From contig OY282559.1 in NCBI GenBank assembly GCA_958295665.1, forward strand, positions 133,651,241-133,715,240: DNA of 64,000 nucleotides, in the 5' to 3' direction. This document shows positions 48,031-59,110 of this stretch, one piece after another. Every line of letters starts with the position of its first letter. The first letter of the stretch is position 1. Both the position numbers and the translations under genes were made by a program. Source of the DNA: Tipula vernalis. Lineage: Eukaryota > Arthropoda > Insecta > Diptera > Tipulidae. The notes under the pieces are model-generated. The model ran no database searches. It was not told the origin of the DNA and worked only from the letters and a program-made list of their open reading frames with translations.

Positions 48031-49242
48031 TTTTTTATTTCTTAGCGAGACCGGCAGACTTGTTTAACTCTTGATCTACACTCCAATCAGTTAATTATTT
48101 TTCCAGAATAAAACTTTTTGGAGTACATGAACTAAAAATAAAAATTTGGGGATTTATTTCATTTTGCAATAAATGACCGATAATGACTACTTATTTCATT
48201 TGTGGTTTGGGGAAATATTTCGTGCAGCTGTAAAATTCCGTTTCAAAATTATGTGCCGATTTAAAAATATAAAAAATTTGATTTCTCAAGATTTATAAAT
48301 TTTATTCCCGATAAATATTTTCTTCCCTCATCCAGGACTTATGGAGGTTTAATGACTTTATGGCCTAAAAGCCATTTTTATTGTATTTATTCAGTACAGC
48401 TGTAGAATTCAGATCAAAAATTGTAAGGTTAAAGTTGGTTACGGAACCCTTGCGCAATCGGGCAATTCTTAAAAGATAAAATCAAGAATCTTCTTAATTT
48501 TCTAATGACCTGATCTCTGATGTTTACTTATTTCTTTTAAAGATAGACAATCGTGGTTATACACTTTAAAATACATTCGTGTGATTCAGACTGTATACAT
48601 AATATTGAACAATTAAAAATAAATTTCTCGCACAACTAGATTCCAGTTTTAAGAAAACAAATAGAAAAGTTTCACACGAAATTTAGGGTGGGAGTCAAGA
48701 TTAGAGAATATAACTAAATTTTGATCGTATCATAAAATAAATAAACCCACGAATACAACATAATTTCTTTGAGAACTGTAGCATATATGTATGTAAGTAA
48801 ATGCAAAACCTCGAGAGCAAAGACCTTCCTTAACTATGTATATGTTGTGTACGTACATAAAACAGTGAGTATTGCATGCAATTATTAAAGAAATACCTGC
48901 AAACAGTACTGAAACCACATTAAACACTAATATTATTATTGTTAATTTGTAACGGTTTGTTTTTTTTTTGTTGTCGTTGTTGTTGTCAAAGTACATGCAA
49001 TTATATAACGTTGTGCAATCATCGCGACAATTATATTTGCACAAAAAATAGAATTTTGCTGTAACAGAACGCGCGAACAAAACAAAGCGACAGTGAAAAT
49101 TACAATAAAAAAATTAAAAGAGAAATTAACTTGACATTCGCCTTCACTTTTCAATGGGAAATTGTCTATCAAGCGGAAAATTCGTTGTTTGTAATAATAC
49201 GAGTATATTAAAAGTAAATTTCCGTGTGTGTATTTGTGAATG
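48031..49242. other. Proximal intron sequence, no gene supported
   Basis: Ordinary AT-rich intron next to the donor. Open frames at 48730-49172 (minus) include Phe/Tyr/Thr-rich stretches with no recognisable domain. A TTGTTG/GTCGTTGTTGTTG run lies near 48970. Confidence 0.4.
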
Positions 49243-49254
49243 TGTACTTACAAT
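49243..49254 (-). other. 5' splice site (donor) after PTB exon
   Basis: On the minus strand the sequence reads AATT then GTAAGTACA, a full GTAAGT consensus. Coding sequence stops making Gly/Asn-rich protein sense just beyond it, and an in-frame stop follows near 49208. Confidence 0.8.
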
Positions 49255-49990
49255 TTTTTCCTGTATAAGCATCACCAATTCCATTCGGTGGCCCACCACC
49301 ATTCATCATCATTCCATTTGGTATTCCTCCACCGCCGCCTCCACCACTACCACCTCCAAGGCGACCGACGCTACTAAGTGTCGTTGTACTTCCAGCACGT
49401 GACCTCCAACCATTTGTTTCGCCGCCGCCTCCATTCGGTTTACCAAGTGTACCGTAAACACTTCCACCACTTGGACTACCCTCCAATTGACGGGCATACG
49501 AATTATCCGCGTATGCATGGAAACAACAACGTACTAGTGCATTTGCAGCCGCTTCCCGCTTACATATAAATACATGACATTCAAGAACTTTAATGCCGGT
49601 CGTGCGTCGCAATATTGCCGCAAAAATAGGCGGATGCTGTGCTTTTGGTGTTCGTGCAAATGGTGAGTCGAGTGGTAAAAATTTTGGCTCCGGATTTGAA
49701 TTTCCACGCTCTGGTATGAGAACCTGTCGCACGGCGGCACAATAATGTAACGAATCGATGGGAAAAAATCGTGTCACTTGTTTACGATTTTCATCGACAT
49801 TCTCTAGCAGTATCCCATTCGACCATACACTCAACCATGAATCGATACCTTTTGCACCGATTGCCCCCTCCGATGGATATAAACTTTTTAGCGGCTCCTG
49901 TATTCCTTGTAATCCATCTTTACTTTGGCGCGGCACTGCACTACCTAGGTATAAGACACGGCAACGACATATCGGTGTTGAGTCACCCAT
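49252..49990 (-). CDS. PTB/PID-domain adaptor protein, first coding exon
   Basis: This exon encodes residues 1-246 and one base of codon 247. Residues about 8-165 look like a phosphotyrosine-binding (PTB/PID) domain: the opening strand holds RVLYLGSAVP, followed by WLSVWSNGILL, RFFPIDSLHYCA, IFAAILRR and ECHVFICKREAAANALV, the order expected for PTB folds. PTB domains bind NPxY-type peptides or phospholipids in the cytoplasm, so an adaptor role is inferred. Residues 170-240 are low-complexity Gly/Ser/Asn, including a Gly-rich run near 212-222. The ATG at 49990 is chosen because an in-frame TAA lies seven codons upstream with no other ATG between; it has A at -3 and G at +4. The exon ends at a GTAAGT donor in phase 1. 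No signal peptide or membrane segment is visible. I recognise the domain but not the named family; it does not look like Numb, Dab, Shc or Fe65. Confidence 0.88.
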
Positions 49991-52429
49991 TGTATTGTGG
50001 TTATACGTTTAAAAATACGTTTTTGTTTTTTTTTTTTTTTGTTTTCTTCAAAGTTCACAACAACACAAAATAAGATCAATCAAAACAACAACAATTTGTT
50101 AAGTCTGTACTGGATCGATACACTGTTAAAAATTATATATTTGAATATTATTATACTTTATATAAATAAGCACACACAAACACTATTACACAACAATCAC
50201 ATTACAAAATACCTCTATATGTACATGATATTTTATAAGAGAGGAAAAAAACTGCATTCCGATCACGATCGCGAGGAAATTAAAAATGGCGTTGATTTTT
50301 CTTTTGTTTTATCATAAAAATAATTCATTTACTAATCGTAATTATTCATTTTTTTCTTTTTGTCGACACTCAATTCCGTTCCTGCCGATCACACTAAATT
50401 TTTACACCGCGCACATAACGATCGCACACACAATAAAACAAAAATCAATTTTTTTTTTAATCTTGTGACTAATCCATGAACTAAATTAATCCTTTCATTT
50501 ACCGCACAAATAAACACACACACGCACAAAATTTCAGACGGCACACTAATTTTTTTGAATATATAATATGTACGTTGGAAACACAATCGATGGTTACGTA
50601 AATATCCCGGGAAATACGTATTTTATCCCGACTTTCGTTTATTTATGATTTTTTTTTTTTTTTTGTTTATTTTATTTAATACAAAATAAAATAAAAATCC
50701 GCGATACAATTAATTCAACGGTTTACTCAAGAATGATGGCTGCCGACGTGTTTTCATATTAAAACAAAATTAAAAAACAAAAAAAAAACAGAAAAGCAGC
50801 GCAAAAATACGAAGACGACGAATTTTAAGAAAACCGATGATGACGATGTTGCTAGGCCGGTTTCTTTCTATATTCGTATCTCTTTCTGTAAGAATACATG
50901 TCGTGGTTATAAAATTAATATCGACGGTAAGACGGTAAGAATATATAAATAAGAATAAGATTTTATGATATAAAGGTAGGTAAAAAAGTAGTGTGTGTCC
51001 GCACATACAGGTAAGACATAGTTTTTAGAGTGTTGTGTTGTTTGTTAGTGAATGCTTACAACAATTTTTGTATTTTTTGTATTATACTTCTGCAGTATGT
51101 GTAGTAGTCGTTGCATACTAAAGACCAACTTAAATAGTTTTCATGGAATTTTATATAAATATTTATGAATATTTCGGTGGATATTTAATGGATGTGAAAG
51201 TTTACGAGCTAAGGCGGATTCTTAATTTTTTTTAAAGGGAAATCCATTTAGGTGGCCGCAGGGTGTAATATTTACCGCAAGTGAGTTTCTGCCCAAAATG
51301 CAGAAATTCTGCTTTTTTTATTTTTATTGAGTTATTTTATGGTAATTTGTGGTGTTGTAAATTTTGTGACTTGTCTTTATCATTCTCTTAATTGTGTGAA
51401 CTTTTCTGATTTTGAAATACAATAAATTGTGAACCACAAACAATGCCGGCGCACAGCTTTTACCATAAACTAAGATTAGATTTTTTTTTTTTTTTGAAAC
51501 ATCACCGGTTATTGCTACCCCTTCTGTAGCCCCATACATTAATTATCGACTCGTTTTCACACAATTCTGGTTGAGTCTCATGCCTTACCAATAACAGGCG
51601 CATCTTTCTGGCAAAACCAAAAGAGCTCACTTCACAATAAAAAGTCGGTGGACAATATAAATTTCATTATAGGCCACAAAATATCATTATTGCGTTCCAT
51701 TAACAGTAACAGTGGCTCCATGTCACACGCCTCCAAAATCACATTCAGGCGGTTCTTAATTTTCCTGAGAATATGTCTGATTATTGATAACTTTTGCGAA
51801 CTATATCATAATACACAGGGTACATGTTTTCCTTTAAGTTAGAAATTATCTTCATTGCAGAAACGTTGTCCTCCAATATAGTATTGGAAAAGTGAGAAAA
51901 ATATTTAATTCAATATGATTTAATAGTTTAATTTGGTCGATAATTCATTAATATAATCGAAATAATTAAAAGTTGTTTAGCCCAGAAATCGTTAAACTAT
52001 CCCGATGAGGGTTCCTTAACGGATCAAATTCGTAAATTTTCGGATGCAAATCACTAGCATTTCAGTTTCAGCCTAGCAAACCGACAAACCTAAAATCGTC
52101 TTCTTGCGAAGTAAGAGGCATAATTCTTTGAGTCTTGGAAATGTTCAAATCTGTTGTTCAGACAACGGCAATATTTATTCTTGACCTTGACCTACTCGAT
52201 CAACTTAAGCCTTCTGTTAGCGATGTGGTCTGAAGATCTCTCGTTGTGCCCAAAATTTGCCAAGAAATTATTCCAAGGTAGCCAATAGTTGCCGAAAATT
52301 TTGTTAAATAGACCTGCTCGGGAGAGAGCCACTAAGGCCGGGGGCAATCATAGAGCATACGATTTTGTTTCAGCTTTTAAGTCGAATATAGTTAAATCTA
52401 ATTTTGCCCTGACATGTCAGTTAACATGT
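49991..52429 (-). other. 5' UTR/promoter-side flank of the PTB gene, no other gene
   Basis: This lies upstream of the minus-strand start. It holds an in-frame TAA at 50009-50011, poly-T stretches and CA-rich words (cacacacacgcacaaaat near 50515). No TATA box or initiator could be fixed, and an upstream non-coding exon is possible. Plus-strand open frames at 49997-50468 come from T runs. Beyond 51 kb nothing is recognised; the LINE relic begins at about 52.4 kb. Confidence 0.4.
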
Positions 52430-54995
52430 CTCCTTCTTGGCTCTATTGCTGAGGTGCCAAATATATCCACGAACACTCCATAGCGAAATGGGAACCCTTC
52501 CGGTCAAACAGCTGAGATGGCGGTCGCTGGTGCTGCGATTTAAATTTTTTTGTGTGCGAGACAACCCGGAAAACTTTCTGGATGAAAATAAGTTGGGAAT
52601 TTTCCGGTTGGAGATGATGGGTCGTTGTATTATCTCAGCTTCGAAGTCGTCCGTATTTGTACCTCTCATGCAGTGGGAAGATTAAGAATATTTGGAGTGG
52701 CTGTCAGCTATTGGTTTCTCGATGCTTCGAAACTTCCTATTAACCAAACCTTAATACCTGGTCCACCAAATGATTCTAGTTTAGAAATTACGAACATTGC
52801 TTCGATGAATCCAAATGTCTCGACCAATCGTTGGAAGGTTGTTCGATACAAACGGGAGGCTAATCGCCATTCATTTGTTATCCGGGTAGACATCAAGCCC
52901 ATTTAATTTAGTGCTGGTTCCAACCTCTTCTTCATTAAGTTATTGAGAGGATTGTGTTCAAGATCTTACTTCGTATCTTTTTTTATCATGACTTCCATCC
53001 TTTTCCAGATCAACTTGTACCATAGCAAATCAGCTTCTTTTGAATTAAAAAAGTAGCTTGGTGTATCGCACAAATACATTTGTTTCATTCAGGAACCTTA
53101 TCTTCTAGATGGTTCCGTTTCTGGACTTAATATTGCTAATTGCAGTTTTTTTTAAACTCTGTCAGTAAAACAAGAGCTTGCCTATTTGTAACAATATAAG
53201 TGCATCTCTTACCCATGAGTGCTGTTTGGCTGATCTTGCGGCTGTGATTATCAATATTGTATCCGAGTTATCTTATTTTGAGCTGGTTATAGCTTCAGTA
53301 TATCTGCCGTATGACTCTGGTTATCCTCCTCCTTCTGAGAAACTAACCAGAGTCGTAAGGTTGTGTAAGAATACAAATATCACGCTTTTAATCGATTGTG
53401 ATGCTAATGCACATCATACTACTCTATATGGTGTATTACGAATGTTCATAATAGAGGTTCCACTCTTCTGAACTCAGAAAAATCAGTTTGTGTTCGATCT
53501 TTATTGTTGATTTAGTTTTAAACTAGAGGGTGAAGAATGACATTCCCACCTCTGATCACAGATGCATTTCTTTTATCGTTAACCTTGAAAGAACATCGTT
53601 TAAACCATATCGTAATCAGAAATCAACCGATTGGGAACTGTTCTCTTCTAAGCTTGTTTCAATTCTGTTGGGTAAAGACATTGAATTGCATGCATCGGCG
53701 TTGTCGAAAAAATCTCTGCCGGTTTCGGTAACTTTTGTTTACTTGTTACTAAGCAAAAGACTTAAAACAAACCTGCTGGTGCTCCGATCTCAAAACAAAC
53801 AAACTAGAAAGATGAAGAATAGAGCTAAAACCACTAGTCATCAAACTGATTTGAGGATAGTTTCCTAAGATCCCAAAAGAATTATAAGAAGGAAAACTTC
53901 TGTAAGGAAATTAACAGCCTTTCTGCTGTAGCTAGACTTAATAAAGCTCTGGCTAAAAATAATGTTTGTGGACTTGATTACCTCGGTATAGCTAACGGAA
54001 AGTTTAGCTCCTCCAAAAGAGAAACGGGTGAACTGCTTCTATCTGTGCACTTTCCTCGTGATGACATATTCCTGATTATTGTACCTCTGCGATCACTAAC
54101 ATTTGTACCGCTCATTATGGACCAGTTGCTACACCTTTCAAGGCTTGTATGGCCTTTTTAGATGTGTCCTACCTTCCTGGAATAGGAGTAGAGGGGTTGT
54201 TTATCCCTTTGTAAAGCATTAGAAAGAATGGTAGACATCTATATCCCCACTAAGTAACATGCATCGTGCTTACAGAGCTGGTAAGTTCTGTTGTAGAGAT
54301 AGTGAACTTGGAAGAATCAGTTGGATAACAAACTTCAAAAGGCAACTGCTATGTTTTGGAAATGTAGCAAAGTTTTAGGGAATAATTAGGGTTTGAGGTT
54401 AATCTAAAATCTTCTATCGTAAAATTTAACGGTGTACAGAATATTGCTTGTAGGGCTATTACTGGAGCGATGTCGTCAACTTCACTTCTTCCAGCTGGTT
54501 TGTATTTACCACAGCTGCATTCCTTCATTCTAGAAACAGCATGCTCTGCTGGTTTTCGCTTAAAGTACATTGCGGCGTGGAACTTTTTTGTTAAAGTTGT
54601 ATGGCATAAATTAATTCTTAATAAACATATCTCTGGTACCAAAAGGTTACTTCGCTCTGTGTGAGTTAAAATTTGCTAGCTCGAGATGTCGTCTGGCTAA
54701 ATACTTTATATAAAAAGCCCAATTTCACCCTATCTAATTTTGCTTTGCCTTTAAAGAGGGACCAGCTAAGAGTCTTGGTTGCCACCCTTTTAGGTCATGG
54801 CCGTTTAAAAGTTCTCCTGTATCGCATGGAACTGGCTCATAAGGCTTTATTCGAATACTGTTTAGAAGAAGATGATGACTGCATATTCATTTCGTGTGCA
54901 GTTGTCCGGCGTGATATAGACAGGTTCAAATTTCTTAACTCGGAATCTATTAATTTAGATCACTTATCCTCTCTCTTTGTTAAAGCTCATTAAAT
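52430..54995 (+). mobile_element. LOA/R1-like LINE relic (ORF1 and ORF2 fragments)
   Basis: Fragments appear in the element's natural order. ORF1: a C-terminal gag-like stretch at 52625-52905 with NVSTNRWKVVRYKREANRH, like the DUF4780-type ORF1 of these LINEs. ORF2 endonuclease: FIQEPYLLDG with IQEP at 53087-53098, then CDANAHH at about 53397-53417 and TSDHRCISF near 53548. Linker: NSLSAVARLNKALAKNN near 53920 and KRETGELLL near 54015. RT: YRAGK near 54270, after which the catalytic core is deleted and the text resumes at NIACRAITGAMSS near 54444. C-terminus: DQLRVLVATLLGHGRLK ending near 54993. Frames change repeatedly. Confidence 0.8.
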
Positions 54996-56021
54996 TTATT
55001 TAAGCAACAAGGCGCATTTTTGAATTACGATTGGATCCCCGGTTTGCACCATGGATACTTTGTGGAATTGAATGTGGAATCTTGATGGGTTCCAACCAAT
55101 TTTAATATGTATCTATATATATAAAACCCATATGTGGTCATGAATTTGTCAAGCTCCACGGCATTTATACTTTACAAATTATCATTTCTTCTTGAAAAGA
55201 GAGATCAAAGAGTTAAAAATCGAAAATCTGGAAAATTTATCAGCGTTTCGTCAATATCATTAAATCAGATGATCGAGAGTTGTGATGTTGATACTTTTCG
55301 AACTAAGGTTCTAAATTTCACTATTTCCACCTCTATTAATACGCAAGCGGACAACCTCAATGTACAAATATATTCGGCTTTATTAATGCCCTGGCCATAA
55401 CAATCAGCCTCTTACTATGTTGCTACACCGCTTCCGTATGCCACCAAAGATGGCCCCACTGAGGATTACCTCCTCTGATTGGAAGACGAAAGATTAAATA
55501 TCATTATAGAGTTATTTCCGTTTATCATTAAACAAATAAATTCCATCAAATTTAGGGAATATCGACATTTGGCGGAAAATCCCGATATGATTTCAATAAA
55601 GATCCGAAATTGTGACATAGTCAAAATAATCTCTTTCGTATCAAAAAATTATAAGATTTATACTTAGTAGTAAGATTTATCAACTGAAGATTATAAAAAT
55701 AAGCTACCGATAAATTTTTAAAATATATTCTCGATGCAAACCTCAAAAGTTCAAACAATTAACGGGAGATGTACAATCCACTGGCATATATTTTAAAAAG
55801 AGTTTCACTGGTGCTGAGGGAACCTTGATCTGGCTTCAATCCACGTAAGGAAATCTCTCAAAAGCTACCTCCATGTGTATTGACAGCATCAAGTCGAACT
55901 GATCAGCGATCTATCGACTAGCACATCTTGTGTTAAAAAACTAAAAAATAGTTTTTTTGATTCGTGTGAAGTAATTCATCTATTATACTTTACTATGCTT
56001 ATCTTCATGGTAGAACAACTT
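54996..56021. other. No feature supported
   Basis: Open frames at 55134-55400 and 55479-55667 (plus) have fairly balanced composition but no motif that I recognise. No repeats seen. Confidence 0.35.
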
Positions 56022-56105
56022 TTATTACTTACGGAATGAATTCATTACTCACGGATTGAGTTTATTACTCACTGATTGAATTCATTACTCACGGGTTGAA
56101 TTTAT
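56022..56105. repeat. 20-bp minisatellite, four copies
   Basis: Units of about 20 bp resembling ttcattactcacggattgaa, four times in tandem with one to three differences each, then a truncated fifth. Confidence 0.9.
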
Positions 56106-57301
56106 TCGCACGACTACAATATTACTACGCATACAATAAAACCTTGTAATTTTAATTTCCTTAATATTACCTAAGTACGTAGCGAGCGTTTTATTAATTT
56201 TTCCTTGTGACATATAGTAAACGAATTTCGTATTCAATATACATATTTCCACGTACAATACAAATATAAAAACATGAGTAGAAATGTACCGTTTTCTGCT
56301 CTTGAGTAATGGTTGTTACTCATTCAGATAATGATAAAATTGATATGCTCCGAAAGCTTCACTTTTGCTTTAAGACTATTTTCCTTTGACATCATGCATC
56401 ATGCTGATTTTCACACGTTTTTCGATTAATTTTAAGGGAAATTTTAGTGTTCTGCTTATGGCACCCAAAATCATTTTAGATACACCAACCACTTGATGTG
56501 GAATGCCTTTCAGGTGGTCAGGGATAGATTCAATTCGCATTTATTAAACACTTTCATGTAGAGATTTCAATTCCATCGCACTAATCTTGTATCGTCAAAT
56601 AAAAAGCGCGAGACTTGGGCACCAAAAACTAAATTAACTTCATAAGATAAAGATAATTTAAAATATAGAGAAGGTATGGCCATCCGATTGAGGAACGAGA
56701 GAGGTAATGACTGCTTCAATCGAAACATCAGTTGCGTGAGGACGAACGGAAACGAGATACATACAATTCTACAACAATCGAATATTAAAAATAACGATAT
56801 TATTTTGACATGACTGACTTTGATTGGCAAACAAAAACCAAAATTGGCTCGTTCGTTTGATACCTTATAAGAGGGGGGCTACCGCCCCGAATCCCCTATA
56901 CCTCCCAGAAATTGAAGCATTTTTGAAAAATTTATGTTTTTTTAGTAATTATTCACATACTAAAATTGAGAACTACCCAAGGCCCTTAGCAATGCACCTT
57001 TTGTGCAAGGATCACAGGAAAACGTCAGAAAAATTTCAAAAATATTTACATTTGTAAAAATATTTACGTTTATATTTCACATACTAAAATAAAAAATTTC
57101 CCAAAGCCGCTTAGCATTGGTCCTTTCCGCGCAAGGATGACATGAAATTATGTTTGTAAATTCCTTTTGTTTTCATATTGTAGTTAACAAAAATTTAATA
57201 GGGTCTTCCTTTTCGATGGGTCAGTTTACTGTGTGTTTTCGGTATTTCGTTTCGGGATTTTTTCGTTCGGGAATATGATGGTATCCCAATACGAAAGCTA
57301 T
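56106..57301. other. No feature supported
   Basis: Nothing recognised apart from a loosely duplicated phrase: cacatactaaaat followed by cccaargcc and ttagcaatg occurs at about 56952 and again at 57079. Confidence 0.35.
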
Positions 57302-57414
57302 TTTCGAAGGCTATCGTTTTTTATTAGATTGGTACTATAAGAAAATGAAAACATTTACTATTGTTTTCCTTTTCCTTCCTGTACTTTCTACTACAAAAAC
57401 GATAGCCGTCGAAA
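57302..57414. repeat. Hairpin miniature element, copy 1
   Basis: tttcgaaggctatcgttttt and its inverse acgatagccgtcgaaa form the ends; the interior arms (aagaaaatgaaaac against gttttccttttcctt) are also complementary. Length 113 bp, no coding. Confidence 0.8.
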
Positions 57415-57769
57415 GTAGCGTCGAATTGCGTAGTAAGGTTCCGGATTTTGGAAAAATATTTAAATACATAAAATGGGATCACCACGAATTTTAGAAAGAG
57501 CAAAATCGGAATTGGACAAAATCTCGAAAATCGGTTTTAAAAATCTCGAAAGAGAAAATCCCGAATGGGACAAAATCTCGATAACAAAAAAATTCGAAAA
57601 TCTCGAAAAAATCTCGACACGTTGGCTAAAGTTGGTTAGCGTGATGGGGAGTTTTCTTAAGAAACCCTTCTAGCATTCTACTCCTGTAAACGGAGCAAGA
57701 TATTGATTTTACCTGTTAACTTGAAAATTCAAAGTCAGGGGCCTAACTATGGAATTCGATGACAATTTT
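57415..57769. repeat. TCTCGAAAATC repeat cluster
   Basis: 57475-57630 contains repeated aaaatctcgaaaatc-type words, the same family as in the host intron. The open frame at 57473-57673 is a translation of this repeat. Confidence 0.6.
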
Positions 57770-57872
57770 GGACGGCTATCGTTTTGTATTAGAAATTACA
57801 GGAAGAAAAAGGAAACGATAACTATCGTTTTCTTTTTCCTTATTACACCTTCTAATACAAAACGATAGCCGT
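57770..57872. repeat. Hairpin miniature element, copy 2
   Basis: gacggctatcgttttgtatt and its inverse aatacaaaacgatagccgtc are perfect; inner arms are near-complementary up to a central cgataactatcg. It shares both termini with copy 1, 356 bp away. Confidence 0.85.
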
Positions 57873-59110
57873 CGAATTGAAATTATCTTATTGAAAACAA
57901 ATTATCTGAAATATTTAGGGGACTTACAAAAACTGGTTAATGTATAGAGGTGATCAAAATAGAGGGGTGATTAATTTTAGAATTTTACTGTATTTTGTTT
58001 TATTTTTAATGAATTTCCATTCAACGAAGAAAACGGTACTATATACTTTTTCTGTTAAATGTACTGATCCTCCGAGATTTTTGGCTTTTGGGATTTTTTT
58101 AAAATCGGGATTTTATCAAAACGTTCTAAGTTCTATTAATGGTCGGATTTTAGTAAATCGGCAAAGCGGGAGTTTCCTCCCTCTATATAACGAAATTGTA
58201 TTGAGTAATCGCGAAGAAAATGTTGTTCCAGATTCTTATATTTATCGACGAATCGATTAAAAAAATGTCGTGTCCATGCTTCCGTCGTTCTAGCCATACA
58301 TTTTTGTTATTCTAGTTTTGCCTCCCATCCTTACAAATATTGATAGTTTTGGTTGAAATTTTGTACAAAGATAGACTTTAGTAATAAGCAGATTGTGTTA
58401 ACTTTTGGGTCCATTCGAGTCTTGAATAGATCGACTTGCATTGGAACAGAAAACTGCCAAACAAATTTTCTTAAAAACAGGACCGACATCATCTACCTGT
58501 GTACACAATTTAAAGTCAAAAGCTCTTAAATAATATCCCGCATTTAGTAAGTTTTCACGTTTACAGATTAACTTTTTTTTTTAGAGAATCAACACTCAGG
58601 CTGAAGCACTGAGTGAAGAATTATATCAGCCAATTCTTACGTTGCTCAAGACACAAATCTTCAGAAATGCAATTTTGAGCATTGTCGATGTCCTCTGAAC
58701 GGAGTAATTTAAATTCGTAAGGATTGATTTGGTGGCTTTGGAGTAGAGGGTTTCTATTAGCATGGCCAATTGTGATATTGGGGAAGGGTCTCCATATTTA
58801 AGAAAAACCCGTGACATCTTTTAAGCGCTTTCCCTGCTCAAAATAACGGACAATTTTTGTAAAATGTATAGGATTGGTTTGGTGACGTATGGACACTTTG
58901 TAGGAAAAGTATCGTTCGAGGAGTCGGAGAGACCTAATTTGTTTTGCTACTAACCAAAGTTAGCTTTGAACGGTCTAAATTTTAATTGACTGAAACTTCC
59001 CTTGTATCTTTTCTTTTTTTTCAGTATCGACCCATCCGATTTCAAAACCAAAAATTTACTATCTTTTTTTCCTCTTTATTTTCCAGATTTTTCGAGAAGT
59101 CCCTTTATCA
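57873..59110. other. No gene supported; possible degraded 3' part of the gypsy relic
   Basis: Open frames at 57940-58260 (plus) and 58626-58817 (minus) show no domain. No LTR pair was recognised around the pol relic. Confidence 0.35.

Larger units (their letters stand above)
11914..49251 (-). other. 37.3-kb phase-1 intron of the PTB gene
   Basis: The minus-strand intron starts GTAAGTACA at 49251 and ends TTTTTTTTTGTCTGTTTACAG at 11914. Both sites match metazoan consensus, and the phase (one base before, two bases after) restores the reading frame. The exon lengths (739 and 1100 nt) sum to 613 codons including the stop. The intron is filled with transposon relics, satellite repeats and AT-rich low-complexity sequence, itemised separately. 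Reading through the donor instead of splicing would add 13 residues before a stop near 49208. Small coding exons within the intron were looked for and not found, but very short ones would be missed. Confidence 0.75.

Noticed and set aside
49154..49569. Plus-strand open frames over the PTB exon
   Set aside because: Antisense shadows of the Gly/Asn-rich linker; the minus frame carries the PTB domain.
52421..52902. Minus-strand open frames
   Set aside because: Shadows of the plus-strand LINE ORF1 relic.
57473..57673. 66-codon charged open frame
   Set aside because: Translation of tctcgaaaatc repeats.
57940..58260. 106-codon plus-strand open frame
   Set aside because: Ordinary composition for AT-rich DNA, no domain, no splice or start support; left unannotated as a gene.
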